Counted from the stretch's first letter, positions 1 to 9,827 are shown. The stretch is 64,000 nt of DNA from Ralstonia sp. A12 (GCF_000801955.1 NZ_JSZO01000004.1:186001-250000); one strand, 5' to 3'. Program-made: numbers and translations. Notes: a model not told the origin generated them from the sequence alone.

Positions 1-156
1 GACAGATAGAGCACGGGAAGCATGTCAAATTTCCTGAAGAATATGACTGCCATTCTGCGCCTCCCTCACGCATGGAACGTGCATGGATTTGGAGGCAGGG
101 ATCAGGAAAGTTGAACAAGTGCGCTCAAGCGCTCAGCCGCTCAACCATGCGGGTGC

Positions 157-1596
157 TCAGAAACTGAGCAGCTCCTCTGCCACGGTCGGGTGTAGGCCCA
201 CCGTGGTGCGCAGATGCTTGAGCCGCACGCCCATGCGCACTGCCACGGCCAGCGCCTGAATGATCTCCGGCGCCGCGTTGTCGACGATATGCGCGCCAAG
301 CACGCGCCCGCTGCGCGCGTTGCACACCAGCTTGATCAGCGATTCCATGCCGGTGCCGGCAAAGCGCTGTTCGAGCGAAACAAAGCGGCGGACCACCACG
401 TCGATGCGGTCGGCGGCGGCGCGCTTGTCGCCGTCGGTTTCGAGTTTGGTCCCGCGTTTGCCCAACTCGGGCCAGCGGGTGCGTGCGTCAGCTTCGGTCA
501 GACCCACGGTGGCGATGGCTGGATCGCAGAACACTGCCGTCGGCACGGCATTCATATCGGGCAGCTTGGTGCCCTTGCCGAACAGGCGTTCGGCCACGTA
601 GTGCCCTTGTGCCGTGGCCACGGGTGTGAGTTGCTGTGCGCTGCTGACATCGCCCACGGCATGCACGCCGCGTGCGCGGGTGCGGAAGTGGCGGTCCACG
701 GCGATGCCACCGCGCCCATCCAGCGAGACGCCCGCCGCGTCGAGCCCGAGCCCTGCGGTGGTCGGCGCGCGGCCGATGGCGGCCAGCACGCGTTGGGCGC
801 GCAGCACGCGTGGGATGTCATCGTTGGCGCCGCTTACGTAAACGGCCACGCCACCGCCGTTGACAGCATCGCGCTCCACGCGCACCACGTCGGCGTTCGG
901 GACCAGGTCAACGCCGCTGCGGGTCAGGGCCTGTGTTGTGGCTTCGGACACGGCGACATCGAACTCAGCCAGCACACGCGCCTCGCGCACCAGCAGCGTC
1001 ACGCGTACACCAAAGCGCGCAAGCATCGATGCCAATTCCACAGCAACCACGCCGCCGCCCACGATGATGAGCGAGGCGGGCAGCGTGTCCCAGCCAAAGA
1101 CGTCGTCGGAGCTGCAGGCGAGTTCAGCGCCGGGCACCGGCAGCGGCACGGGCTGCGCGCCGGTGGCCAGCACGACCTGCCGCGCACGCAGCGTGGTCTT
1201 ACCGGTGTCGCTTTGCAGCCGGACGATGCCGCGCCCGCGCAGCGAGGCCATCCCGGTCAGCCATTGCACGCCGGCATCGAGCAGGTGCGCGTGGTAGACC
1301 TCGTTCAGGCGCGCCACTTCGGCGCGGGTGCGGGCGATGGCTTCGGCCCAGGCGTCGGCGGCATGCACGGTGTGGATCGCGCGCAGGCAACGCGCCACCG
1401 TCTGCGACCATGCGGCACCGTAGCCGAGCAGCTTCTTGGGCACACAGCCGCGGTTGACGCAGGTGCCGCCCACCTGCGCGCGGTCGATGATCAGCGTGCG
1501 TGCACCCAACTGCGCTGCACGGCGCGCGGCCGCCAACCCGGCCGAGCCGGCGCCGATCACGATCAAGTCAAAGGAAGCTGCGGATTTTGCGGGCAT
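157..1596 (-). CDS. gor: Glutathione-disulfide reductase
   Basis: FAD-dependent class I pyridine nucleotide-disulfide oxidoreductase that would reduce oxidised glutathione with NADPH in the cytoplasm. The N-terminus carries the FAD-binding motif GAGSAGLAAARRAA, followed by the redox-active pair in GGTCVNRGCVPKK. A second dinucleotide-binding motif (IIVGGGVVAVELAS) lies mid-protein, and the C-terminal dimerisation domain ends with the HPTVAEELL active-site segment. About 479 residues, slightly longer than the usual 450. The start at 1596 (MPAKSAASFDL) places the FAD motif close to the N-terminus; an upstream ORF extension to 1668 has no such support. The CVNRGC spacing favours glutathione reductase over other family members. 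Confidence 0.9.
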   Translation of the reverse strand: MPAKSAASFDLIVIGAGSAGLAAARRAAQLGARTLIIDRAQVGGTCVNRGCVPKKLLGYGAAWSQTVARCLRAIHTVHAADAWAEAIARTRAEVARLNEVYHAHLLDAGVQWLTGMASLRGRGIVRLQSDTGKTTLRARQVVLATGAQPVPLPVPGAELACSSDDVFGWDTLPASLIIVGGGVVAVELASMLARFGVRVTLLVREARVLAEFDVAVSEATTQALTRSGVDLVPNADVVRVERDAVNGGGVAVYVSGANDDIPRVLRAQRVLAAIGRAPTTAGLGLDAAGVSLDGRGGIAVDRHFRTRARGVHAVGDVSSAQQLTPVATAQGHYVAERLFGKGTKLPDMNAVPTAVFCDPAIATVGLTEADARTRWPELGKRGTKLETDGDKRAAADRIDVVVRRFVSLEQRFAGTGMESLIKLVCNARSGRVLGAHIVDNAAPEIIQALAVAVRMGVRLKHLRTTVGLHPTVAEELLSF

Positions 1597-1701
1597 GGCG
1601 GTGTCCGTCGAAAAAGCATCGGCCGGACGGCCATGGCGGCACGCCGGCGGGCGTGCCGTGTGCAGCAAACGGCGCGCCCGCCGCTTGCCGGACGACGATG
1701 G

Positions 1702-2604
1702 CTACGCAGCCACCGGTTCGGCGAACCCGCGTGGAAGTTCGCGCAGGAAGGTTTCGCCGTCATGACGGCCGAGCGCATAGGCGTCGCGCATGGCGCCCGG
1801 GCGGGTGTAATCCCAACTGGAGATCGGCACCTTGCGCGAGGGCTGCACGTAGAAACGGCGCTGAACGTCACCCGTGCCACCGGCCACCGGCACATCCAGG
1901 CGGAAAAACGTCGGGCGCGGGTACAGGCGCGTCACCAGCACCAGCGCGTCGCCCGGGGTCGGGTCCAGCGCGTGCACCGGCACGTTGTCGACCATGCCGC
2001 CGTCGAGCACCGGCCGCCCCGAGCGCCGCAGCACCGGCGTGAACGGCGGGGTCGACGCCGACTGCAACAGCAGGTCGGCCAGCTCTTCTGGCGAGGCGCA
2101 ATCCTGCGCGCGCACGAACTCGGGCGTGAAGCCCAGGCGTCGGCCCAGCGTCGGGTGCAGCGTTTTGCGGACGTGCTTTTCGATGTTGTACGCAATCAGT
2201 CCGGCTGCCACGGCGGTGCGTGCGCCCATCCAGCGCGGGATATGTGCCACGCCGATGCGGATGTCCGGCGCCTGCGCGAGCCGCGCGAAACGGCCCTCGC
2301 CGAACACGGTCAGCAGCGCCGTGCGGTACATGCCGTAGTGCGGGAACACGCGCTCGCCACGCAGCAGGTTGCCCCAATGGGCGTTGCGCTTGTTGTGGCG
2401 CAGGGCCTCGCCGTAATAGTCCATCAGTTCGGCGGAGTTCCATGCGTGCAGCATGCATGCCGTCGACGCGCCGGCCGAGATGCCGGTGATTACACGCGGC
2501 GCCAAGCCCAGTTCGGGCTGGACGACATCCCACCAGCCGGCCTGCCACCAGCAGCGGTTGCCGCCGCCGGCAAACACCATCTGATCGAAGACGGGCGCGT
2601 TCAT
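1702..2604 (-). CDS. Patatin-like phospholipase family protein
   Basis: Predicted serine acyl hydrolase of the patatin family. The nucleophile elbow GISAG (in VITGISAGASTACML) and the downstream DGGMVDNVPV segment give the Ser-Asp dyad expected of the family; an oxyanion-hole glycine run (FAGGGNRCWW) lies near the N-terminus. 300 residues, complete, no signal peptide seen. Its start codon overlaps the stop of the upstream TetR regulator gene (ATGA), so the two are probably co-transcribed and translationally coupled. The lipid substrate cannot be told from sequence. Confidence 0.85.
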   Translation of the reverse strand: MNAPVFDQMVFAGGGNRCWWQAGWWDVVQPELGLAPRVITGISAGASTACMLHAWNSAELMDYYGEALRHNKRNAHWGNLLRGERVFPHYGMYRTALLTVFGEGRFARLAQAPDIRIGVAHIPRWMGARTAVAAGLIAYNIEKHVRKTLHPTLGRRLGFTPEFVRAQDCASPEELADLLLQSASTPPFTPVLRRSGRPVLDGGMVDNVPVHALDPTPGDALVLVTRLYPRPTFFRLDVPVAGGTGDVQRRFYVQPSRKVPISSWDYTRPGAMRDAYALGRHDGETFLRELPRGFAEPVAA

Positions 2605-3272
2605 GTGGAGGCCTCGGTACGGGCGGAGGCCATAGCCGGTTGCGCCAGGCGCAGCGCGGGCGAGTATTTCAGGGTGTCGATGCAGGCATCCATGAGGCGC
2701 TCGCGCTTGCTGGCGAGGGCAGAGGCATCCGGATAGAACAGGAAGTCGCCCATGATGCCGTTGAACGATGCATGGAATTGCGCCACTGCCAGGGGGATGT
2801 CGAGATCGGCCGGCAACTGCCCGCGCCGTGTTGCCTGCTCGATGATGCTGGACAGCCGCGCCATGCCTTCTTCAAAGGATTCTTGCTGGCGCTTGAGGAT
2901 CGGGCTCGTGTCTTCCACGAACTCGCACTTGTTGAACATGATCTCGAAGACTTTGCGCCAGTGCGCGTCTTCCACCAACTGGCGCAGCAGGAAGTTGCCC
3001 ACCGTGCGTAGCTCGCCCAGCGGGTCGTTAGCCTCCACGCCCGGCGGCGAGCACATCGTCTCCATTGGTAGCTTCACGCGCTCGCACATGGCGGCGAACA
3101 CGTCGGCCTTGTTGCGAAAATGCCAGTAGATGGCGCCGCGCGTCACGCCCGCGGCCTGTGCGATATCCGATAGCGACGTGCGCGCAACGCCACGTGCATA
3201 AAACACGTCTTCTGCCGCATCCAGGATGCGGTTGCGTGTTTCCAGTGCTTCTTCCTTGGTTCGTCTGACCAT
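2601..3272 (-). CDS. TetR/AcrR-family transcriptional repressor of the adjacent efflux operon
   Basis: About 223 residues. The N-terminal helix-turn-helix (residues about 10-55, TRNRILDAAEDVFYARG ... VTRGAIYWHFRNK) is typical of AcrR/TtgR/MexR-type repressors of RND pumps; the C-terminal part is the ligand-binding and dimerisation region. The start at MVRRTKEEA (3272) matches family N-termini; the open frame continues upstream to 3485 without support. It is divergent from the RND efflux operon starting at 3845, and an AcrR-like palindrome sits in the shared intergenic region, so it very likely represses the pump and perhaps itself. Its stop overlaps the patatin gene start. Confidence 0.88.
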   Translation of the reverse strand: MVRRTKEEALETRNRILDAAEDVFYARGVARTSLSDIAQAAGVTRGAIYWHFRNKADVFAAMCERVKLPMETMCSPPGVEANDPLGELRTVGNFLLRQLVEDAHWRKVFEIMFNKCEFVEDTSPILKRQQESFEEGMARLSSIIEQATRRGQLPADLDIPLAVAQFHASFNGIMGDFLFYPDASALASKRERLMDACIDTLKYSPALRLAQPAMASARTEAST

Positions 3273-3322
3273 GATCTTCCAGAGGAACGCCAGCTCACCC
3301 TGCCGACGTTCTTTCGATTCGC

Positions 3323-3367
3323 TTTTGTGCATCGCACAAAATCTCACAACGCATTGTTTCACAATGC
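3323..3367. promoter_or_regulatory. Two short perfect palindromes upstream of the TetR gene
   Basis: Two inverted repeats lie 50-95 bases upstream of the TetR start: TTTTGTGC-atc-GCACAAAA (3323-3341) and GCATTGT-ttc-ACAATGC (3351-3367). Their position suits operators or hairpins in the TetR promoter or leader. They are seen directly; the regulatory role is inferred. Confidence 0.4.
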
Positions 3368-3511
3368 ACAACGCTGCACCCTGCGCTTCGGGTGGCATGA
3401 TTTGCGATGGGCCTTGGCAGGCCACATGCTCCTGCAACCCCGCACCGTTCCGCCATTGCAACGAATTCAGCAAAAGTTGCAACAATAGCCCTGTTTTGCC
3501 GATGGGTCCTG

Positions 3512-3541
3512 CTTACATACATGCGTGAACGTATCTATAAT
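3512..3541 (+). promoter_or_regulatory. AcrR-type operator overlapping the efflux operon promoter
   Basis: The palindromic stretch 3514-3537 reads TACATACAT, gc, then GTGAACGTATCTA. It matches the E. coli acrAB operator as I recall it (TACATACAT tt GTGAATGTATGTA) at about 20 of 24 positions. A good -10 hexamer TATAAT (3536-3541) overlaps its right edge, and a weak -35 (CTTACA, 3512-3517) lies 18 bases upstream, so a bound TetR protein would block RNA polymerase. Transcription would run toward the adaptor gene at 3845, giving a leader of nearly 300 bases. That leader contains a hairpin, TTGCGAC-ttc-GTCGCAA, near 3675-3691. Confidence 0.65.
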
Positions 3542-3844
3542 AGCGCGCACTTCGCCTCTTGCACATCGCAACATGCGCCATGCCGGCTTGGTCAGTTCCA
3601 CAGCCCGGGCGCCTTGTGACTAGGTGAGGCACTGCAGCAAATCGCGCTCGTTCTCACGTCATTGAGTCCGTTTTGTTGCGACTTCGTCGCAAAAGCCGTA
3701 TCGCATGCCATCGGATGCGGCTAGGATCGTGCGTTTCAATTGTGTTTATTGGTTTCGCTGACGGCTAGCCGGCATCGCACTCGTTTGCGTGGCGCTCGGT
3801 ATGGCATCCGCCGGCACACCGCTTATCGCCACATGGGGTCATCT

Positions 3845-5101
3845 ATGACGAACACCCGCCGTTATCACCAACTCGCTGCTGCCGCATTCATGGTGGTGGC
3901 GCTTGCAGCCTGCGGCAACAAGCAGGCACAAGGGCCGGGCGGCGCCGGCATGCCTCCGACCGAAGTCGGCATTGTGACCGTGCAGCCGCATACCGTTGGC
4001 CTGACCAGCGAGTTGCCGGGCCGTCTGGAAGCCACGCGTGTGGCCCAGGTGCGCGCACGGGTCGCGGGCATTGTGCTCAAGCGTTCGTACGCTGAAGGCA
4101 GCGACGTCAAGGCTGGCCAGCAACTGTTCCAGATCGACCCGGCGCAGTACCAGGCCTCGCTCGATAGCGCCAAGGCGCAACTGGCGCGTTCCGAAGCTAC
4201 GCAAACGCAGGCGCAGAACAAGGCGGAGCGTTACAAGCCGCTGGTCGCCACCAACGCCATCAGCAAGCAGGACTACGACGACGCGACGGCCGCTGCCAAG
4301 CAGGCCACCGCTGACGTAGCTGCCGCGCGCGCTGCCGTGGAAACCGCCAAGCTGAACCTCGGTTACGCCAGCGTCACTTCCCCGATCGCCGGTCGTGCCG
4401 GTCTGGCGCAGATCACCGAAGGCGCACTGGTGGGCCAGGGTGAGGCAACGCTGTTGGCCACCGTGCAGCAGATCGACCCGATCTACCTGACCTTCACGCA
4501 GTCGAGCACCGAAGTGCTGCGCCTGCAGGAAGCGCTCAAGGCCGGCAAGCTGGCCAAGTCGGGCGACAACGCCGCCAAGGTCACGCTGGTGACCGAAGAC
4601 GGCCGTGCCTATGCGCAACCGGGCAAGCTGTATTTCTCTGACCTGACGGTGGACCCGGCCACGGGCACCATCACGCTGCGCGCGATTGTTCCGAACGCCG
4701 ACCGCACGCTGCTGCCGGGCATGTACGTGCGTGCGCGCCTGGAGCAGGCTGTGGACGAGCAGGCCATCACGGTGCCGCAGCAAGCGGTGTCGCGTAACCC
4801 GGACGGCGCCTCGGTCATGGTGGTCGATGAGAAGGGCATGGCAGCTGTGCGCCAAGTTCAGGCGGATCGTTCGATCGGTACCGAGTGGATCGTCTCCAAC
4901 GGTCTGAAGGCGGGCGACAAGGTGATCGTTGACGGTCTGCAGAAGGTCCATCCGGGCGCACCGGTCAAGGCCGTGCCGTGGCAGCCGGGTGCAGCGCCGG
5001 GCCAAGCCAAGCCGGCGCAGGGTGGTGCTGGTGCGGCCCCCGCAGCCAGCGCCGCTGCAGCAAGTGCACCCGCTGCCAGCACTCCGGCAGCCAAGCAGTA
5101 A
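3845..5101 (+). CDS. acrA: RND efflux periplasmic adaptor lipoprotein (AcrA/MexA type)
   Basis: Membrane-fusion protein linking the inner-membrane pump to the outer-membrane channel for multidrug export. A lipoprotein signal peptide ends at the lipobox LAAC (about residue 23). It is followed by the HlyD-like biotinyl-lipoyl hairpin (AQVRARVAGIVLKRSYAEGSDV), a coiled-coil hairpin (about residues 100-170), and beta-barrel and membrane-proximal domains. The C-terminal tail is rich in Ala and Pro. About 418 residues. ATG 3845 is chosen because it gives a normal signal peptide; in-frame starts at 3740 (TTG) and 3833 would add an atypical extension. It is 15 bases upstream of the pump gene. Confidence 0.92.
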   Translation: MTNTRRYHQLAAAAFMVVALAACGNKQAQGPGGAGMPPTEVGIVTVQPHTVGLTSELPGRLEATRVAQVRARVAGIVLKRSYAEGSDVKAGQQLFQIDPAQYQASLDSAKAQLARSEATQTQAQNKAERYKPLVATNAISKQDYDDATAAAKQATADVAAARAAVETAKLNLGYASVTSPIAGRAGLAQITEGALVGQGEATLLATVQQIDPIYLTFTQSSTEVLRLQEALKAGKLAKSGDNAAKVTLVTEDGRAYAQPGKLYFSDLTVDPATGTITLRAIVPNADRTLLPGMYVRARLEQAVDEQAITVPQQAVSRNPDGASVMVVDEKGMAAVRQVQADRSIGTEWIVSNGLKAGDKVIVDGLQKVHPGAPVKAVPWQPGAAPGQAKPAQGGAGAAPAASAAAASAPAASTPAAKQ

Positions 5102-5116
5102 ACAAGGAGCCATCGC

Positions 5117-8100
5117 ATGGCAAAGTTTTTTATCGATCGCCCAGTCTTTGCCTGGGTGCTCGCGCTGTTCATCATTCTGGCTGGGGCGATCTCGATCACC
5201 CAACTGCCGATCTCGCAGTACCCGACCATCGCGCCGCCGTCCATCATCATCACGGCAACGTATCCGGGCGCCAATGCGAAGACGCTGGACGAATCCGTCA
5301 CCAGCATCATCGAGCAGGAAATGAACGGTGCGGACGGCCTGCTCTATATGGAGTCGGTCAGCCAGGGCGGTAACGGCCAGGCAACCATCACCGTGACGTT
5401 CAAGGCCGGTACTGACCCGGCACTGGCGCAGGTGGACGTGCAGAACCGCCTGAAGCGCGTGGAAGCGCGTCTGCCCTCGCAGGTGACGCAGCAGGGCGTG
5501 CAGGTCGACAAGGCCCGCTCGAACTTCCTGCTGTTCGCCACGCTGGCGTCGACCGACGGCAAGATGGACCCGGTGGCGCTGGGCGACTACATCTCGCGCA
5601 ACGTGCTGAACGAAATCAAGCGCGTGCCGGGTGTCGGTCAGGCCATCCTGTTCGGTACGGAACGCGCCATGCGCGTCTGGATCGACCCGGCCAAGCTGGT
5701 CGGCTACAAGCTGACCCCGACGGACGTCTATAACGCCATTCGCAACCAGAACGCGCTGGTCTCGGCCGGTACGATCGGCGATCTGCCGTCTGTCTCCGAC
5801 CAGCCGCTCGCGGCAACGGTCGTGGTAGAAGGCCAGCTTACGACCACCGAGCAATTCGGCAACATCGTGCTGGTGGCCAAGCCGGACGGTTCGCTGGTCC
5901 GCGTGAAGGATGTGGCGCGCCTGGAGCTGGGCGGCCAGACCTACTCGACGTCTGCGCGGATCAACGGCCAGCCGATTTCGGCCATTGGTGTGCAGCTCTC
6001 CCCCACGGGTAACGCGCTGGGCACGGCCAAGGCGGTGAAGGCCAAGTTGGAAGAGCTGTCGAAGTACTTCCCGGCCGGCGTGGAATACAAGGTGCCGTAC
6101 GACACCTCGAAGTTCGTCCAGATCTCGATCGAAGAAGTGGTCAAGACGCTGTTCGAGGCCATGGTGCTGGTGTTCCTGGTGATGCTGCTGTTCCTGCAGA
6201 ACATCCGCTACACGCTGGTGCCGTCGATCGTGGTGCCGATCTCGCTCTTGGGCGCGTTTGCCGTCATGAACGCGATGGGCTTCTCGATCAACGTGCTGAC
6301 CATGTTCGGCCTGGTGCTGGCGATCGGTATTCTGGTTGACGATGCCATCGTGGTGGTGGAAAACGTCGAGCGGATCATGGCCGAAGAAGGCCTGCCCCCG
6401 CGCGAGGCCACCCGCAAGGCCATGGGCCAGATCACGGGCGCCATCATCGGTATTACGCTGGTGCTGATGGCCGTGTTCATCCCGATGGCGTTCTTCTCGG
6501 GCTCGGTGGGTGCGATCTATCGCCAGTTCTCGCTGTCGATGGTGTCGTCGATCTTCTTCTCGGCACTCATGGCGCTGACGCTCACGCCGGCACTGTGCTC
6601 GACGCTGCTCAAGCCGATCGAGAAGGGTTCGCACCACGAGAAGAAAGGCTTCTTCGGCTGGTTCAACCGCATGTTCTCGAGCACCACGAACCACTATCAA
6701 AGCTTCGTGGAGCGCATGCTGAAGAAGACCTTCCGCTACATGGTCATCTACGGTGTGCTGATCGCCGCAGTGGTGTTGCTGTTCCTGCGCCTGCCGTCTT
6801 CGTTCCTGCCGACCGAAGACCAGGGCTACATCGTGACCAACATCCAGTTGCCGCCGGGTGCATCGGCCAACCGCACGTTGGAAGTGATCAAGCAGGTCGA
6901 GAACTACTACAAGCACGAAAAGGCCGTTGAGAACATCGTGGCCGTGCAGGGCTTCAGCTTCTCGGGTAACGGCCCGAACGCCGGTATCGTCTTCACCCCG
7001 TTCAAGGACTGGAGCGAGCGTAAGGGCAAGGATCAAACCGCTGATGCTGTGGCCGGCCGCGCCTTCGGTGCGCTGTTCGGTGGCATTCGCGATGCGATCG
7101 TGTTCCCGCTGAACCCGCCGCCGATTCCGGAGCTGGGCAACGCCACCGGCTTTACCTTCCGCCTGCAGGATCGTGCTGGCCTGGGGCATGACGCCCTGAT
7201 CGCGGCCCGCAATCAACTGATGGGGATGGCGGCGCAAAGCAAGATCATTACGGGCATGCGCCCGGAAGGTCTGGAGGATTCGCCGCAGTACCAGGTGGAT
7301 ATCGACCGCGAGAAGGCCAACGCGCTGGGTGTGCAGTTCACCGACATCAACGCCGTGCTGTCGACGGCGCTGGGTTCGGCGTACGCCAACGACTTCCCGA
7401 ACTACGGTCGTCAGCAGCGTGTGATCGTGCAAGCGGACAAGATCAACCGCATGCAGCCCGAAGACATCATGAACCTGTACGTGCGTAACGGTCAGGGCAA
7501 CATGGTGCCGATGTCGACGTTTGCGAAGGGCCACTGGATCGTCGGTCCGGTGCAGCTCGTGCGCTACAACGGCTATCCGGCTGTCCGCCTTTCGGGCGCA
7601 GCCGCGCCGGGTGCCAGTTCGGGTGACGCCATGGCCGAGATGGAACGCTTGGCCGCCAAGCTGCCGGCTGGTATCGGCTACGAGTGGACGGGCCAGTCGC
7701 TGCAGGAAAAGGCCTCCGGCTCGCAAGCGCCTGCGCTGTATGCGCTGTCGCTGCTGGCGGTGTTCCTGGTGCTGGCTGCGCTGTATGAAAGCTGGTCGAT
7801 CCCGGCGGCGGTGATTCTGGTGGTGCCGCTGGGCGTGCTCGGCGCGCTGTTGGGTGTGACGCTGCGCGCCATGCCCGATGACGTGTACTTCAAGGTCGGC
7901 CTGATTGCGGTGGTGGGCTTGTCCGCCAAGAACGCGATTCTGATCATCGAGTTTGCGAAGGACTTGCAGGCGCAAGGCAAGGGCCTCATCGAGGCCACGC
8001 TGGAAGCCGTGCACCTGCGGTTCCGCCCGATCATCATGACGTCGTTCGCCTTCATCCTGGGCGTGCTGCCGCTGGCGATTGCCACCGGCGCGAGCTCCGC

Positions 8101-8269
8101 CAGCCAACGCGCCATCGGTACCGGCGTGATGGGCGGGATGATTACCGCGACGGTGCTGGCCGTGGTGCTGGTGCCTGTGTTCTTCGTGGTGGTCCGCCGC
8201 ATCTTCAAGGGCAGCGAGCGTCAACGCCGCCTGGATGCCGCGCACCGTCCGCTGGACGAGGAAATCTGA
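5117..8269 (+). CDS. acrB: RND multidrug efflux transporter, inner-membrane pump (AcrB/MexB type)
   Basis: Proton-driven HAE1-family exporter, 1050 residues, the usual length. The N-terminus MAKFFIDRPVFAWVLALF is the standard first transmembrane helix. The TM4 segment holds the proton-relay pair of aspartates in GILVDDAIVVVENVERI, and the duplicated second half carries GLSAKNAILIIEFAKD with the conserved lysine. Two large periplasmic loops correspond to the porter and docking domains. The middle gene of the operon, two bases before the outer-membrane channel gene. The substrate range is not readable from sequence; HAE1 pumps usually export hydrophobic and amphiphilic drugs. Confidence 0.95.
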   Translation: MAKFFIDRPVFAWVLALFIILAGAISITQLPISQYPTIAPPSIIITATYPGANAKTLDESVTSIIEQEMNGADGLLYMESVSQGGNGQATITVTFKAGTDPALAQVDVQNRLKRVEARLPSQVTQQGVQVDKARSNFLLFATLASTDGKMDPVALGDYISRNVLNEIKRVPGVGQAILFGTERAMRVWIDPAKLVGYKLTPTDVYNAIRNQNALVSAGTIGDLPSVSDQPLAATVVVEGQLTTTEQFGNIVLVAKPDGSLVRVKDVARLELGGQTYSTSARINGQPISAIGVQLSPTGNALGTAKAVKAKLEELSKYFPAGVEYKVPYDTSKFVQISIEEVVKTLFEAMVLVFLVMLLFLQNIRYTLVPSIVVPISLLGAFAVMNAMGFSINVLTMFGLVLAIGILVDDAIVVVENVERIMAEEGLPPREATRKAMGQITGAIIGITLVLMAVFIPMAFFSGSVGAIYRQFSLSMVSSIFFSALMALTLTPALCSTLLKPIEKGSHHEKKGFFGWFNRMFSSTTNHYQSFVERMLKKTFRYMVIYGVLIAAVVLLFLRLPSSFLPTEDQGYIVTNIQLPPGASANRTLEVIKQVENYYKHEKAVENIVAVQGFSFSGNGPNAGIVFTPFKDWSERKGKDQTADAVAGRAFGALFGGIRDAIVFPLNPPPIPELGNATGFTFRLQDRAGLGHDALIAARNQLMGMAAQSKIITGMRPEGLEDSPQYQVDIDREKANALGVQFTDINAVLSTALGSAYANDFPNYGRQQRVIVQADKINRMQPEDIMNLYVRNGQGNMVPMSTFAKGHWIVGPVQLVRYNGYPAVRLSGAAAPGASSGDAMAEMERLAAKLPAGIGYEWTGQSLQEKASGSQAPALYALSLLAVFLVLAALYESWSIPAAVILVVPLGVLGALLGVTLRAMPDDVYFKVGLIAVVGLSAKNAILIIEFAKDLQAQGKGLIEATLEAVHLRFRPIIMTSFAFILGVLPLAIATGASSASQRAIGTGVMGGMITATVLAVVLVPVFFVVVRRIFKGSERQRRLDAAHRPLDEEI

Positions 8270-8271
8270 AC

Positions 8272-9810
8272 ATGCAGAAAACGATGACCTTTCGAACCCC
8301 TGCGCTGTTGCCGGCGTTCCTGCTTGCTGCCGGCGTGCTGTCCGGCTGCTCGCTGGCGCCGACCTACGAGCGCCCGGATGCTCCGGTAACGAGCACCTAC
8401 CCGCAGGCACCGGCCGGCTATGCCGTGCCGGCTGACAGCGCGAAGCCGGGCGAGAACGCCCCGCGTGCCACCGACCTCGGCTGGCGCGAGTTCTTCCCCG
8501 ACGCGCGCCTGCAGAAGCTGATCGGCATGTCGCTCGAGAACAACCGCGACCTGCGCATCGCCGTGCTCAATATCGAGGCGGCACGTGCGCAGTACCGTCT
8601 GCAAGTCGCTGAGCTGCTGCCGCCGGTCAACGCCTCGGCCGTGTACACGCGCAGCCTGACGCCGCAGTCGATCTCGCAGACCGGCGCGGATGTCGTCACC
8701 AAGCAGTATCAGCTCGGTGTCGGCATCAGCAACTACCAGGTCAACCTGTTCAGCGTGGGCGACGTGACGAAATCCGCGCGCGCCAGCTACCTGGCCACCG
8801 CGGAAGGCCAGCGCGCCGCGCAGATCAGCCTGATCTCGCAGGTGGCCAAGGCCTACCTGAACGAGCGTGCCTATGCCGAGCAGCTTGAGCTGGCCCAGCA
8901 GACCCTGAAGGGCCGCGAGGACTACTACAAGCTCGCCAAGCAGCGCTTTGACGTGGGCGCCTCGTCGTTGCTGGACCTGCGCCAGACCGAGACGCTGGTG
9001 GAATCGGCCCGCGTGGCCGTGGCGCAGCTCACGCGCCAGTACGCCCAGGCAACCAACGCCCTGGTGCTGCTGGTGGGTGCGCCGCTGCCGGCCGATCTGC
9101 CTGCCCCGACCACCGTGTCGTCGGAGAAGATCGTTGCTGACATCCCGCCGGGTCTGCCGTCGGAGCTGCTGGAGCAACGCCCGGACATCCGCCAGGCCGA
9201 GCAGAAGCTGATTGCCGCCAATGCCAACATCGGCATCGCGCGTGCGGCGTTCTTCCCGAGCATCGGGCTGACGTCCAACGTGGGCACGGCCAGCGGCGCG
9301 CTGCATGACCTGTTCAAGAGCGGGACGGGGCTGTGGTCGTTCGTACCGAACCTCACGCTGCCGATCTTCGACTGGGGCACGCGCGTCTTCCAATTGGACT
9401 CCACCAAGGCCAACCAGAAGATCGCCGTCGCCACCTACGAGAAGACCATCCAGACCGCGTTCCAGGAAGTGTCTGACGCCCTCGTGGCGCGCGGCACGCT
9501 GGAAGAGCAGGTGGCCGCGCAGAAGCGCTTCCGTGATGCCACGGCCGAGCGTCTGACGCTGTCTGACCAGCGCTACCGCAACGGCGTGTCGAGCTTCCTC
9601 GACGTGCTCGATGCGCAACGCGACCTGTTCAGCGCTGACCAGACCCTGGTGCAGACGCGCCTGGCCCGCCTGACCAACGCCATCGATCTGTACACGGCAT
9701 TGGGTGGCGGCCTGCAGGAAAGCAGCACCGTTGCGGCCGCCAAGCAGGCGCAGCCGACGGCGGCACCAGGTGTAGCGCCCGCCACGCCGGACATGACGCC
9801 GGCCCGCTGA
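8272..9810 (+). CDS. RND efflux outer-membrane channel lipoprotein (OprM/NodT family)
   Basis: TolC-like trimeric channel completing the tripartite pump. The signal peptide ends in the lipobox LSGC (about residue 24), and the OprM-style start SLAPTYERP follows. Two repeats of the outer-membrane efflux protein domain are visible: the first around residues 75-270 and the second around 300-480, with LDVLDAQRDLFSADQ near the end. 512 residues, with an Ala/Pro-rich tail. The third and last gene of the operon. Confidence 0.93.
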   Translation: MQKTMTFRTPALLPAFLLAAGVLSGCSLAPTYERPDAPVTSTYPQAPAGYAVPADSAKPGENAPRATDLGWREFFPDARLQKLIGMSLENNRDLRIAVLNIEAARAQYRLQVAELLPPVNASAVYTRSLTPQSISQTGADVVTKQYQLGVGISNYQVNLFSVGDVTKSARASYLATAEGQRAAQISLISQVAKAYLNERAYAEQLELAQQTLKGREDYYKLAKQRFDVGASSLLDLRQTETLVESARVAVAQLTRQYAQATNALVLLVGAPLPADLPAPTTVSSEKIVADIPPGLPSELLEQRPDIRQAEQKLIAANANIGIARAAFFPSIGLTSNVGTASGALHDLFKSGTGLWSFVPNLTLPIFDWGTRVFQLDSTKANQKIAVATYEKTIQTAFQEVSDALVARGTLEEQVAAQKRFRDATAERLTLSDQRYRNGVSSFLDVLDAQRDLFSADQTLVQTRLARLTNAIDLYTALGGGLQESSTVAAAKQAQPTAAPGVAPATPDMTPAR

Positions 9811-9827
9811 TCCGTCAGCACACACCG

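Noticed and set aside
155..169. GCTCAG-aaa-CTGAGC palindrome at the gor stop as a terminator
   Set aside because: Only six base pairs and no T run.
214..2736. 840-residue plus-strand frame over gor, patatin and TetR
   Set aside because: Antisense shadow of three well-supported genes, His/Arg-rich with no family features.
3839..8410. 1523-residue antisense open frame over the efflux operon
   Set aside because: Opposite to three clear RND efflux genes; low-complexity His/Arg-rich composition typical of antisense frames in high-GC DNA.
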